Source of the DNA: a virus
Strand: one strand, 5' to 3'
Virus record (IMG/VR): IMGVR_UViG_3300020166_000003
Location: 1 to 50,477 of that record
Length of the DNA: 50,477 nucleotides
Positions 8,536 through 17,103 of the stretch are shown here, piece by piece. Made by a program: the position numbers and the translations under genes. The notes under the pieces are model-generated. The model had not been told where the DNA came from. It did not search any database and worked only from the letters and a program-made list of their open reading frames with translations. Position 1 is the stretch's first letter; every line of letters starts with the position of its first letter.

Positions 8536-10554
8536 TTAGTTTCCTTGTTTTATTGTCATAAAGCCTGCCTCTCGCATAAGCTCTTTAAGCTCGGCTAATT
8601 TGATAGTGGCTGGATTAATACCTCGCTCCTTCAGGCGCTCAGTCACAAACTGTATATGAAGCTCTGGCGGATACCTATTGGCTCCTGTTTCGTTCAGTTC
8701 CTGTGCGTTCTTTATAAGAGCTTTGATAATGTCAGGATCTTTTATCTCGTACTTCTCATTGTCTTCGGGAGCCTTAGGTTCCTCGACAGGCAAAGGCTTT
8801 TGAATCATAGATTCCTCCTTAGAGAGCTTGCGTACATTACCGCTAGGCTTTTTAGCTGGAGGTTTACTTTCTGAATCCCCTGCTCGTCTAGCCGAAGGTA
8901 AGCTTTGCACTCCATAGCTTCCTAGTCCTGCTCTATACGGGTGCTCATCCGCAACAGCTGGAAGACCTCCATATTTCTCAACTTTTCTGGCTATAGTTTC
9001 CAAAAGCCCATACTTTCTCGGTAGGTAAGGTACGCCAGCCTGAGTAGCAATCTTTTGCGCGAGGGTGCCTGCTATTTCCTCGTCCCTATTAGGGTCTTCG
9101 GGGTGAGGGTCGCCCGTTAGAACTCGAAAAGTCTCAGGCACTTTATCAAACATGCTCTTGCTATCCATGTAATTTATTAACTTACTCACCTTATCTTTGC
9201 TCATATTGCTTACTAGTCTAGCTAGAATTGTCTTATCTGTAATAGCAATTAGAAGATCCTTCTCATAAGCCTTATACATTTCTGGATTAGAGTTTTCCCT
9301 AGGGTTGTTTATTTTTATTGTGTCCAAAGCCATCCAACTTAGTAGAGGATTTTCCGTAGCCCCATTGCCTATTAAACTAGTGCCCACGTCAGAATCTTCA
9401 TCTGTTATCCACTTTTCATTTTCTATATGGGAAGTCGCTGCTAGCTGATCGGCAAATTCTTTAGGGAGACCACGAGATCTTGTTAGTGTATAGGATAGGT
9501 TCACAGCAGGAGCCAGTGTATTCTTTGTAAAAGCCTCCGTTACAGCTTTATTTGCATTATTGCTTTCGCCTAAGCCTGCGTCCGTAAACTGCTTTAGATA
9601 TATCTCTCTCCCGTCATCACCAGTTGAGCCATAGATAACCGCTGCCATTTCATCTACCTGATCTTTTTTAGGTACAAAGGCTACGGCGGTTGGGTCTAAT
9701 GGGCTGTCGCCTAGGTTGCCACCCTTATTATCTGCATAGCCTATGAAGCTGCCATCGGCCCCGTTTATCACCACTTGTCGTGTAACGGTAGATACCTCTC
9801 CCGTCCTTCGGTCTACCTGCTTTACATCTCTAAGTTCTACTTTAGTATTCCTAGGCATTCCGTCAGGATAGAGCCTTGAGAGATTTGCCGCCGAGACCTT
9901 AGGGACTCCTACACCTTTAAGTTCTTCATAGGCCTCTAAGTACGGGTTGTACTTAGCCATTATAGCTTCTAAGTCATCGTCGTCGTTCCCTGTTACTAGA
10001 CCTGTAAGCCATGAGCCTACAGTACTGGGCTTTAATTTTCTTAGTTCAGTCTCATAGAAATTAGGATCGCCGCCTGAAAGAGTCTCAATATTCCCTGCAA
10101 CTTTTAGTCTCTGAGCTAAAAGGGATTCGCGCTCCTCAGCTATCCTCCGAGCGACTGGACTTATCTGAGCCTCTATCATATCTAAGTCAACGCCCACACC
10201 ATCAGCATCAAAAGCAGCACCCGCGTTTTCTAAAATCTCCTGCTTGGCTTGGTTGAAATAATAATCAGGATCTTTTTGAAGCTTCTCCAAGGCCGCGTTA
10301 TCCCTAGAAATATCCTGCATAACACCGTTAATTTTAAGTCTGTTGCTAAGGTTAAATTCATTATTGACAAACTTATCCGCACGATCTCTCAAAACCGCAT
10401 TGCCGATGTGACCTCCTATAGACGCCAAAGCTTGGTATTTCTGCGCCCTTTTCTTCCTGTTCCTAAGAACCTTGTTGCGCTCTTTCGTCTGAGCCATTAA
10501 GGAATTGGCTAACTTGTCAATCCCTTCTGTCTGTGCACCATAATCAATAGCCAT
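8536..10554 (-). CDS. Putative internal virion protein, 672 aa
   Basis: The gene sits between other large ejection-type genes, with gaps of 1-2 bp. The protein starts MAIDYGAQTEGIDKLANSLM and then has a basic helical stretch rich in Lys and Arg (residues about 25-40), long helical segments and a Pro/Lys-rich linker near residues 560-600. It ends in a small helical domain. No enzymatic motif is visible. Context and composition suggest a structural or ejected protein. Confidence 0.65.
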   Translation of the reverse strand: MAIDYGAQTEGIDKLANSLMAQTKERNKVLRNRKKRAQKYQALASIGGHIGNAVLRDRADKFVNNEFNLSNRLKINGVMQDISRDNAALEKLQKDPDYYFNQAKQEILENAGAAFDADGVGVDLDMIEAQISPVARRIAEERESLLAQRLKVAGNIETLSGGDPNFYETELRKLKPSTVGSWLTGLVTGNDDDDLEAIMAKYNPYLEAYEELKGVGVPKVSAANLSRLYPDGMPRNTKVELRDVKQVDRRTGEVSTVTRQVVINGADGSFIGYADNKGGNLGDSPLDPTAVAFVPKKDQVDEMAAVIYGSTGDDGREIYLKQFTDAGLGESNNANKAVTEAFTKNTLAPAVNLSYTLTRSRGLPKEFADQLAATSHIENEKWITDEDSDVGTSLIGNGATENPLLSWMALDTIKINNPRENSNPEMYKAYEKDLLIAITDKTILARLVSNMSKDKVSKLINYMDSKSMFDKVPETFRVLTGDPHPEDPNRDEEIAGTLAQKIATQAGVPYLPRKYGLLETIARKVEKYGGLPAVADEHPYRAGLGSYGVQSLPSARRAGDSESKPPAKKPSGNVRKLSKEESMIQKPLPVEEPKAPEDNEKYEIKDPDIIKALIKNAQELNETGANRYPPELHIQFVTERLKERGINPATIKLAELKELMREAGFMTIKQGN

Positions 10555-10555
10555 C

Positions 10556-11155
10556 TTATTGCTCCTCAGTAGGGTCTAGTAAGCTCTCGGGGCTAGCTTC
10601 GGGTTTAGTAATCATACTTTCTATTTCTTCTTTCATGGGAAGCGCGTTAACCTTTTGTTTAAGCTCGTCCGTCAGCTTGCCTCCTGTAGGCATAGTAGTA
10701 AACTGCTTACTTCTACGCTGTAGTGCCTTGAGTTGGACTTCTTGGTTCTCGGCTACAACACCGTCCTCGTCGTCCTCATCATCGTCTTCTTCACCGTCAT
10801 AGATCTTAGCCTCAATGCCTGCCCTTTCAGCAAGAGCAAGAATCATATAGGCTACAGGCTCCCCTAATAGGAGCATGAGGTCAGGAGTCCAAAGGCCTTT
10901 AGCAAACCCAGAGAACGTAACAACTTGGACTATCTCCATAACTGTGCGCCCGTTCATCAACTCGCCCATGAGCTGAACGTAAGTTTCCTCGTCTAGCAAG
11001 TTCCCAAAGATATACTCCGAGGCCTCATGGAGGGAAACAAATTGAGGAGGGGACTCAAAAGGCCTTGGGTTGTCAGGGTCTGCCGTAAGGCTCTGGCCTG
11101 GAATTGCCCGTGGTGCTTCTGTAAGCTGCTTTAAGTATTTAGGATCTTGTTCCAT
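10556..11155 (-). CDS. Conserved phage virion-associated protein, 199 aa
   Basis: The N-terminal part contains a proline-rich segment, PGQSLTADPDNPRPFESPP. A predicted helical core follows (residues about 43-115) that includes TPDLMLLLGEPVAYMILALA. A very acidic stretch (residues about 120-133) comes next, with a charged tail after it. Similar proteins recur in marine phages beside ejection-protein genes, from memory and without an assigned function. It is cotranscribed with the neighbouring virion genes. Confidence 0.65.
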   Translation of the reverse strand: MEQDPKYLKQLTEAPRAIPGQSLTADPDNPRPFESPPQFVSLHEASEYIFGNLLDEETYVQLMGELMNGRTVMEIVQVVTFSGFAKGLWTPDLMLLLGEPVAYMILALAERAGIEAKIYDGEEDDDEDDEDGVVAENQEVQLKALQRRSKQFTTMPTGGKLTDELKQKVNALPMKEEIESMITKPEASPESLLDPTEEQ

Positions 11156-11162
11156 TTTTATA

Positions 11163-12215
11163 TTATCCGTAAGAGGGGTTAGACATTCTGGCTAGCTGGT
11201 CTTGATACATGTTATACACCTGCGCTCCCTGCCCATAAGGGTTAGAGTTCATGTAGCTAATAGCCGACTGAGGTACATAAGTCTGTAAGGGCTGGCCTGT
11301 CACCGCCGTGTAGCCTTCGCGTTGATTAGATAGGCCGTTCATAAAACTTTGGTAGTCAGCTTCAAATTGACCATAGGGCTGCTGCTCAGATTCCTGTCCC
11401 GAAGAGCCTGCAAGGGCTTTCATTCCTTCCTCTAAAATAACTTTAGGAGCGTTAGATGCCATCTTCTCTAAGGTTTCTTTACCTAGTTCCTTGGCTGAAG
11501 ATACGAATTTATCCTTAAGCCCTCCTAATAATGTAGACTTAGCTGTAGGGGCCAGAAGAGACTCGCCTGCTGCCTTGGTAGCCGCCTGAGAAACCGCGCC
11601 TCCTGTAGATGATACGTTAATAGTGTTCATAGGGGCCATAGTTTCTAGTGTAGCGACTGACTGCCCCGCGCCCACAAGCTTACTCGCAACGTCAGTAGTC
11701 CAGTTATATGTCTTAGTATTAAAAATATCTGCCACCGCAGAACCCGCTGACTTTACATTAGTCATTAGGTCTCCAAAGGCTTTGCCGAATGTTTTATCAG
11801 CCACTGCAGGCATATTGAAGCCTAGCTTGTTAGCTGCCGCGCCTGCGAAATCTCCTATGAACTTAGAAACTCCACTGGTTATAGTTTTAAAAGCTGTGCC
11901 TACTTTAGATCCAAACTGTGCCGCAAGGTTAATAACTTTAGTTCCTGTGTTTACTACAGCTGTTAGGAACTTAGAACCCGCAGCGGCTCCCTTTATAAAA
12001 GTACCTACTGCCGTAGAGACTGTCCCCATCGCTGCTCCAAGGGCGGCTCCTAAATAAGGCATGGCGATCATCAAGCCTATCTGGCCTACAATCCCCAGCT
12101 TATTAATCGCTGTGCCTACCTTCTTTACTATTTTCTTAATACCCTTACCTATCTTTTTAAACACTTTACCAATGGTGCCTTTCCATACTTTCTTTAATTT
12201 GCTAAATAATCCCAT
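11163..12215 (-). CDS. Cationic, glycine/alanine-rich internal virion protein
   Basis: A 350-residue protein with a strongly basic amphipathic N-terminus (MGLFSKLKKVWKGTIGKVFK, continuing with Lys-rich helices to about residue 40). Long Gly/Ala/Val-rich helices with GxxxG-like spacing follow (about 45-120). The C-terminal 80 residues are Gln/Tyr/Asn-rich. This architecture fits a capsid-internal protein that inserts into or crosses the host membrane during DNA delivery. No enzyme motif is seen. The membrane role is inferred from composition. Confidence 0.65.
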   Translation of the reverse strand: MGLFSKLKKVWKGTIGKVFKKIGKGIKKIVKKVGTAINKLGIVGQIGLMIAMPYLGAALGAAMGTVSTAVGTFIKGAAAGSKFLTAVVNTGTKVINLAAQFGSKVGTAFKTITSGVSKFIGDFAGAAANKLGFNMPAVADKTFGKAFGDLMTNVKSAGSAVADIFNTKTYNWTTDVASKLVGAGQSVATLETMAPMNTINVSSTGGAVSQAATKAAGESLLAPTAKSTLLGGLKDKFVSSAKELGKETLEKMASNAPKVILEEGMKALAGSSGQESEQQPYGQFEADYQSFMNGLSNQREGYTAVTGQPLQTYVPQSAISYMNSNPYGQGAQVYNMYQDQLARMSNPSYG

Positions 12216-12219
12216 AATA

Positions 12220-14610
12220 TTATCCTAATAACCTGTTTATAATGTCCATAAAATCCGTAGTACTACCGCCACCAGCATCACTTTCGTTCTGCATAGAAGC
12301 TGAGTACAGGGATACCTTCCTGTCTTGCTCGTTCTCGTAAGATCTAAAAGCCCTATCGGCTTCGTCTCTCGCTGACTGCCACACAAATCCCATTTCTCCC
12401 ATTTTCATATTGAACGCATTAGCCGCGTTAAACTGGTTAGTCTGATTAATTGCCGCTGTGTTCATCGTATTAACATTTCGTCTCCAAGTAACGTCAGCCT
12501 GCATTACTGCCTGCTTATTAGCTGCGTTCCACTGCTCCCTTTGCTGATCCAGAGTAGCGTTGAATTGCCTAATCTTATTCTTCATCTCAGCGTTGGACAG
12601 ACTTACTTGTGTCTTGTTGTTAGAATTCTGAGCATTTATTTTGTTTTGTTCGGAAGCCGCAAACTGAGACATAGCATTAGTTTGAGTAGCATTGTACTGA
12701 TCTATCTGCGCCGCAAGGCTAGCCATAAACTGATTGGTCTGGTTCTCGCTTGCTGAGTTAAACTGCCTAGCCGCGTTTGTTGCCGACTGGTTAGCCAACA
12801 ATGTTTGCTGAGTGGCTTGTTGGTTAAGTACCGCCATCTGTTGCTCGTTGCTAAGATTAGTCATGTCCATCTGTAAGAAAGCCTGAGCGTTCTGTACAGC
12901 CAGTTTAGTATTAGCATCTAAGTTTGCCATGTCCATAGAGGCCAGCGCCGTAGCATTTTGAATAATGCTTTGCTGCTTTGCCGAGAACTCTGTTGCGGTC
13001 ATGGACTGTGAGAACTGACTATTAGCTAAGGCTGTCTGCTGCGCCGCACTAAACTTAGTTAAGTCTATGTTCCCCTTAAGCCCTGCATTCTGTAGTGCGG
13101 TCTGCTGGCGGTTAGATAGATTACTTACCTTTAGCTGGTGCTCAAAGTCAGCAGTAGCCATATTAGCTTGCTGCTGATTAGCTAGGTTTTGATTAGCCCT
13201 GTTGCTTAATATTTGTGCGTTGCTCTGAGCAATAGGTAGAGCACTCTGTATAATCGCATTATACATAGAGTCCCTAGCTACTGAAGAAACATTAATTCCT
13301 CTTGCTGCTAATTTTTGGTTGATGGCATCTACCGCAGGACGTGCCCACTTAGGGATTGTCCCGTTATCCATTTCACTAATTAGGTTCTCCATCTGCGTAG
13401 ACATCAAAGCTTCTACAGGCATTTCAGCCATAGCAGCTTGAGCTTCTACAGATTGATTATCTACTTGAGCTTCTGCCTCAGACTCTAAAGATGCTATGAA
13501 CTCTGGAGTTTCTGCCAACGATGCCATCTCCGCAGCAACATCACGTTCCGCTACGTCCGCTAAAGCCGTTAGAGTTTCTTCGTCTCTCTCGGCAGTTGAA
13601 CCCTCGCTAAGCTCTCCTTGTGCTGCCGTCCCTTGGGCCGCTTGGTCTACTTGTGCTCCTTCATACTGAGAAGCAGTTACGTCTCCTGCACCAGCAGCTA
13701 ACGCCGTTTCACCTATAGTTGCAGCGGTGGCGTCATACGCTTCGGCTTGCTTGGCCTTGACATTCTTAGTATTACGCATACTAACGATTTTGCTGGGGTC
13801 TCCTTCCTCTACCATTTCTATCTTTTTAGGATCTATGTAGTAAGAAGAACCGCCCCCGCTATGCCCTCCGCCGCCGACGCCATGCCCTCCGCCGCCATGT
13901 GAGGGGGCATTATTAGGTTTAGGAGGAGGAGCTGCACGCCCCCCGAAACCATGCTGAGCGTCTATAGCCTTTCTAGTTTCTGGGTCTGCCGCGTTCCAAG
14001 CTCTTATGTAATTGTCATAAGCTTCACGGTCACCACGCGCTCCCGTGTTTCTAGCCTTTCCATCCAAGTGATCGAAAGCTAAGTTGTTGTTCCAGTGCCC
14101 AAAATCTACAGGGGAATCCGCGTAGTTTGTAGGGGGAGGATCAGCTTGATTATTGGCTGTAGGTGGAGGCGATATTCCACCGTTACCCCTAGGCGGAGTG
14201 TTGTTAGGCCTAGGGTCTGGCCTAGACGGGAAATAAGGCAAACCCGATAGTCCACCGTCACCCTTAGACGGAGTCGGAGTGTTGTTAGGCCTAGGGTCTG
14301 GGCTAGACGGGAAATAAGGCAAACCCGATAAGTCATTATGAGCTGTAGCTGTAATGCCTGAGGTGTCTGCTAGAGTCCCCGCCATGCCGTTGCCTGACAA
14401 GGTCATACCCGAGTTATCCGTTAGAGTCCCCGCCATGCCGTTGCCTGACAAGGTCATACCCGAGTTATCCGTTAGAGTCCCCGCCATGCCATTGCCTGAC
14501 AAGGTCATACCCGAGTTATCCGTTTGAGTCCCCGCCGTGCTTGAACCTAGAGACACTAAAGGCTTCCCAGCCTTGTTTTTGAGGTCGTATAAATTTATCT
14601 TGCTTGCCAT
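12220..14610 (-). CDS. Repeat-bearing Asn/Gln/Ala-rich virion protein, 796 aa
   Basis: The N-terminal 90 residues contain three tandem copies of a 17-residue unit (DNSGMTLSGNGMAGT core). Residues about 93-145 contain two Pro-rich units with LSGLPYFPS and DPRPNNTP. A Gly/His-rich linker follows at about 235-255. The C-terminal 550 residues form long helices very rich in Asn, Gln and Ala, with recurring NQQ, AQFN and TNQFNA patterns, and suggest an extended coiled or fibrous assembly. A structural or ejected protein is likely. The start overlaps the upstream helix-turn-helix gene by 16 bp. The in-frame DNA repeats suggest length variation. Confidence 0.65.
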   Translation of the reverse strand: MASKINLYDLKNKAGKPLVSLGSSTAGTQTDNSGMTLSGNGMAGTLTDNSGMTLSGNGMAGTLTDNSGMTLSGNGMAGTLADTSGITATAHNDLSGLPYFPSSPDPRPNNTPTPSKGDGGLSGLPYFPSRPDPRPNNTPPRGNGGISPPPTANNQADPPPTNYADSPVDFGHWNNNLAFDHLDGKARNTGARGDREAYDNYIRAWNAADPETRKAIDAQHGFGGRAAPPPKPNNAPSHGGGGHGVGGGGHSGGGSSYYIDPKKIEMVEEGDPSKIVSMRNTKNVKAKQAEAYDATAATIGETALAAGAGDVTASQYEGAQVDQAAQGTAAQGELSEGSTAERDEETLTALADVAERDVAAEMASLAETPEFIASLESEAEAQVDNQSVEAQAAMAEMPVEALMSTQMENLISEMDNGTIPKWARPAVDAINQKLAARGINVSSVARDSMYNAIIQSALPIAQSNAQILSNRANQNLANQQQANMATADFEHQLKVSNLSNRQQTALQNAGLKGNIDLTKFSAAQQTALANSQFSQSMTATEFSAKQQSIIQNATALASMDMANLDANTKLAVQNAQAFLQMDMTNLSNEQQMAVLNQQATQQTLLANQSATNAARQFNSASENQTNQFMASLAAQIDQYNATQTNAMSQFAASEQNKINAQNSNNKTQVSLSNAEMKNKIRQFNATLDQQREQWNAANKQAVMQADVTWRRNVNTMNTAAINQTNQFNAANAFNMKMGEMGFVWQSARDEADRAFRSYENEQDRKVSLYSASMQNESDAGGGSTTDFMDIINRLLG
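14198..14330. repeat. Two 52-bp direct repeats, 81-bp period
   Basis: Copies at 14198-14249 and 14279-14330 are nearly identical, with one clear difference (TGGCCTAG versus TGGGCTAG). The period of 81 bp is 27 codons, so the repeat stays in frame and produces the duplicated proline-rich unit in the 796-residue virion protein. Confidence 0.85.
14375..14527. repeat. Three tandem 51-bp repeats
   Basis: Units at 14375-14425, 14426-14476 and 14477-14527 differ by only a couple of bases. Each is 17 codons and encodes the TDNSGMTLSGNGMAGTL unit. Such near-identity implies recent expansion by slippage or recombination and possible copy-number variation between relatives. Confidence 0.9.
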
Positions 14611-14777
14611 AATTTTCTCTTAGGTTTCTTAATACGTTTAATACATTGATCAACTGCTGTAGAGCTACATCCTAATTTCTTAGCTGCTTTACGGTTAGAT
14701 CCTTTTTCTAGTACTGCTTCTAATATTTGGGTCTGTTTGTTTGATTCACAATATTCTAAATAATGAGATGTAATCAT
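14595..14777 (-). CDS. Small helix-turn-helix protein, 60 aa
   Basis: Residues about 14-52 (QTQILEAVLEKGSNRKAAKK then LGCSSTAVDQCIKRIKK) have the spacing of a resolvase/sigma-like helix-turn-helix, with a conserved Gly in the turn and a basic C-terminus. It is probably a DNA-binding regulator. It lies inside the late operon between the lysis block and the ejection-protein genes, which could allow feedback on late or early promoters. No effector domain is present. Confidence 0.65.
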   Translation of the reverse strand: MITSHYLEYCESNKQTQILEAVLEKGSNRKAAKKLGCSSTAVDQCIKRIKKPKRKLWQAR

Positions 14778-14792
14778 AGGATTCCTTGTGGG

Positions 14793-14924
14793 TTAAGCGT
14801 CTTCACTCTCATCTGTTTCAAGAGTCTTTTTAGGTTTTGGCTTTACTCTATCATACACATACATAATACCGTTGTATGCAAGGGCTATCCCTACTAAAGC
14901 TAGTTCTTTTAATGTTACTTCCAT
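14793..14924 (-). CDS. Small membrane-proximal protein, 43 aa
   Basis: A 43-residue frame starts with MEVTLKELALVGIALAYNGI, a short hydrophobic helix. The Lys/Pro stretch RVKPKPKKT and an acidic end (ETDESEDA) follow. The gene begins 3 bp after the upstream stop. Its position and make-up suggest a tiny membrane protein of the lysis block. Function is unknown. Confidence 0.6.
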   Translation of the reverse strand: MEVTLKELALVGIALAYNGIMYVYDRVKPKPKKTLETDESEDA

Positions 14925-14927
14925 ACT

Positions 14928-16316
14928 TTATTTTACTTTTATAAACCACACGTTAGTACGCTTCTTAGGAGAGCCTTGCTCCTTAGCTCGGTTACCGTCC
15001 CGTATTATATAAGAAGCCATTATTCCAATTACATCACCACTTTGTATGGAATAACTTGCCTTAGCTGCTCCGTGTACCATCCGAGTAGTATTAGTCCTTA
15101 GGTACTCAAAAGGTAACCCTTTGGTTTTGCCGTCTTCAACATAGAAGATAGTAATATTAGCGTTAACATTTATGGTCTGCCCCATATGCTTAGCATCAAC
15201 ACCGGGCCATACATTTTTTTCTGTATGGTTAATACTAGATACTCCTGAGTAGTTAGCCGACATAGACGCAGATATAACTTTAGATGTTTCACGGTACTTC
15301 AAAGGATTTATAAATCCCTGCATATCTACTGAAGCTAAATTGAAATCCGCTTTAGTAATAGGTGCTCTTTTTGGTGGAGGGGGAGGCGCAGTAGTCTGTA
15401 TTAGAGTTTCTTTTGCACCTATGGCAATACGATCTTTGCAAATATCCATGCCATGTTGGATGCCGTTAAATATCCGCGCTATGTCCTTTTCAAAACCTAA
15501 ATCTTTAGCTACACAAAGAACGTCAGCAATTCTCAATACTCCAGTGTTGTCTTTAATTCCAGCGTTTAACTCTTGATTGCGCTTTAGAATTTCAGGGCTA
15601 TTGGCTAAATCCCACGCCTTGAGGGGTCTATTACGATTAATCCATGTGTGCGTGTCTTGGTAAGGTGCGGGTAAGTTACTGCGGGTTATCAGTGTGTAGT
15701 ACTCAGTGACAGCTCCAGACTTATCCTGTAGTCGGTCTAATACATATTTAGCCGCACTGGGGTTTATAGTCTCGTTCCATGTATGCTCTAGCAGTCGAGG
15801 TAGTTTGATATTATGGATATGGCATCCATCTTTGAAAGCCCTTGCAACATCACCCGCAGGAGATCCGAGATAGATTTTAAATACGCCCTTTTTGCTTTCT
15901 GCGACAATCGCATCGCTTAATTCAGACTTTGCGCCTAAGTAAGTCGGTGCGCCTTCTAATACAGGGATGTTGAGACATAACTCTTTTATAGCGTCGATGG
16001 TGGGCTGTTTATTTACCCCATGCTCACCACACGACACACCAATAAAAGCGGGTTTAGTACCTGTCTCGGATATTAGTAAATACAATTGCGCTTGAACGTC
16101 CTGCGCTCCATTAGTCTCACGGCCTGCCGCGACTTCTGGCGTACATTCATCAATGATGCAATAGTTGCCCACTGGTAAATCGGCAATTGATGGGCGAGGA
16201 ATGAGTACGGTTTCTTCCTTCTTCTTTTTGGCTTCCGCATCTTTCTTGCGGTTCTGTGTGAACGCCCATAGTGCTGCTACAACCACTAAACCTATAAGGA
16301 TATTTTCAATACTCAT
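14928..16316 (-). CDS. Membrane-anchored protein with nucleoside-hydrolase-like domain
   Basis: A 462-residue protein beginning with a single membrane helix (about residues 5-20) and a Lys-rich stretch. Residues about 48-200 resemble the inosine-uridine nucleoside hydrolase fold: CIIDECTPE, then AQDVQAQLYLLIS, FIGVSC, IPVLEGAPTYLG, YLGSPAGDVARAF and NETINPSAAKYVLD. The canonical DxDxxxDD metal site is not intact, so activity is uncertain. A Pro-rich linker (311-318) leads to a probable beta-rich C-terminal domain. It directly follows the spanin genes (ATGA overlap), where an endolysin would be expected. Its role could be lysis, nucleoside handling or an envelope function. Confidence 0.5.
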   Translation of the reverse strand: MSIENILIGLVVVAALWAFTQNRKKDAEAKKKKEETVLIPRPSIADLPVGNYCIIDECTPEVAAGRETNGAQDVQAQLYLLISETGTKPAFIGVSCGEHGVNKQPTIDAIKELCLNIPVLEGAPTYLGAKSELSDAIVAESKKGVFKIYLGSPAGDVARAFKDGCHIHNIKLPRLLEHTWNETINPSAAKYVLDRLQDKSGAVTEYYTLITRSNLPAPYQDTHTWINRNRPLKAWDLANSPEILKRNQELNAGIKDNTGVLRIADVLCVAKDLGFEKDIARIFNGIQHGMDICKDRIAIGAKETLIQTTAPPPPPKRAPITKADFNLASVDMQGFINPLKYRETSKVISASMSANYSGVSSINHTEKNVWPGVDAKHMGQTINVNANITIFYVEDGKTKGLPFEYLRTNTTRMVHGAAKASYSIQSGDVIGIMASYIIRDGNRAKEQGSPKKRTNVWFIKVK

Positions 16317-16552
16317 TTAAACTCTCCGATACACTCTCTGGCGCGTTCATATCTACGGCTAAAGATTAGAGCCTCTTCGGTTCTTACTCTTGCCGCTTCG
16401 TAGTAGTCTTCTTTAGTGGCTAAAGGTTTTGGCGGTACGTTCAATTTGACTAGAACCATCTCGTGCCCGAAGCACTGATCAGCTAGCTTGTAGTCCGTTG
16501 TGACACAACTACTGGTTAATAAAATCATTGTTAGGATCATTAACAATCGCAT
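16313..16552 (-). CDS. Outer-membrane spanin lipoprotein (o-spanin, Rz1-like)
   Basis: A 79-residue protein with a typical lipoprotein signal: MRLLMILTMILLTSSC, lipobox LTSSC with Cys16. A short periplasmic segment follows, containing Pro-Pro and a helical charged C-terminus (YYEAARVRTEEALIFSRRYE). Its 5' end overlaps the upstream membrane/coiled-coil gene by 44 bp in another frame, the classic arrangement of i-spanin/o-spanin pairs that fuse inner and outer membranes in the last step of lysis. This implies a Gram-negative host. Confidence 0.75.
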   Translation of the reverse strand: MRLLMILTMILLTSSCVTTDYKLADQCFGHEMVLVKLNVPPKPLATKEDYYEAARVRTEEALIFSRRYERARECIGEFK

Positions 16553-16772
16553 CTACCGCCTCCTTTTTAATTTCACTTTCGTCTACTGCGTCTTGCTCCC
16601 GCCGTTCAACGGTAGCCTCTATCTGGTCTTCAAGTTTTTTATCTTCCTTGTAGTCCTTGTACTCAGACTTAACTCGGCTAAGTCCCATGTAGGCCGCTAA
16701 GCCCGCAATGGCTAGAGCCAGTCCGTTGTTCCATAGTGTATCCAGAAAGAATGTTTTTAGTATGTTAAGCAT
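16509..16772 (-). CDS. Inner-membrane spanin (i-spanin, Rz-like)
   Basis: The start at 16772 is chosen because it overlaps the preceding stop (TAATG) and gives an 87-residue protein, MLNILKTFFLDTLWNN. A longer upstream frame would run through the previous gene. One membrane helix (about 16-32) is followed by a charged coiled-coil region (YKDYKEDKKLEDQIEATVER) facing the periplasm. Overlap with a lipoprotein gene in another frame supports an i-spanin role. Confidence 0.7.
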   Translation of the reverse strand: MLNILKTFFLDTLWNNGLALAIAGLAAYMGLSRVKSEYKDYKEDKKLEDQIEATVERREQDAVDESEIKKEAVDAIVNDPNNDFINQ

Positions 16773-16981
16773 TATAGTTTCTTCGCTGCGTTTAAGGCAA
16801 ATAGATGTGCAATCCCCGCAAGGTTTACAAGAGCCTCTAATCTGTTCTCGGGCATGATGTAAGTGATAAGCACCATAATGGCTAGGGTGGCCCATGTCTT
16901 ACTCCCCGCCCAATAGTTAATGTCGTAGTGCTTTAAGGTTTTAAGGGTTTTAGCTCCCCATGCTTTGACTTGCTCTTTCAT
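16772..16981 (-). CDS. Small membrane protein, holin candidate, 69 aa
   Basis: The protein has a basic N-terminus (MKEQVKAWGAKTLKTLKHYD) and then two hydrophobic segments (about residues 29-43 and 49-65). Its size, two-helix topology and place just upstream of the spanin genes make it a holin candidate. The start overlaps the 41-residue membrane peptide (ATGA). Topology is inferred by eye only. Confidence 0.5.
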   Translation of the reverse strand: MKEQVKAWGAKTLKTLKHYDINYWAGSKTWATLAIMVLITYIMPENRLEALVNLAGIAHLFALNAAKKL

Positions 16982-17103
16982 TCTTGTTCCTCTTGTAAAA
17001 CTTCAATGTAAACTAATGCGCCCCATACCGCCGCTAAGATCAGCCCTATTGTCCCCACTAGAATAAGCAGTCCGTAGCCTAATAGAGTAAGGGCAGGCTT
17101 CAC
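16978..17103 (-). CDS. Single-helix membrane peptide, 41 aa, GTG start
   Basis: The frame starts with GTG inside a GTGA overlap with the upstream stop. It ends in an ATGA overlap with the next gene, so it is translationally coupled on both sides. The peptide is one long hydrophobic helix (LLGYGLLILVGTIGLILAAV) with a short acidic tail (VLQEEQE). It may be a holin, an antiholin or another lysis regulator. Confidence 0.6.
   Translation of the reverse strand: MKPALTLLGYGLLILVGTIGLILAAVWGALVYIEVLQEEQE

Noticed and set aside
16773-16895. Longer form of the i-spanin gene
   Set aside because: The extra 41 residues are read out of frame through the holin-like gene. TAATG coupling at 16772 explains translation.
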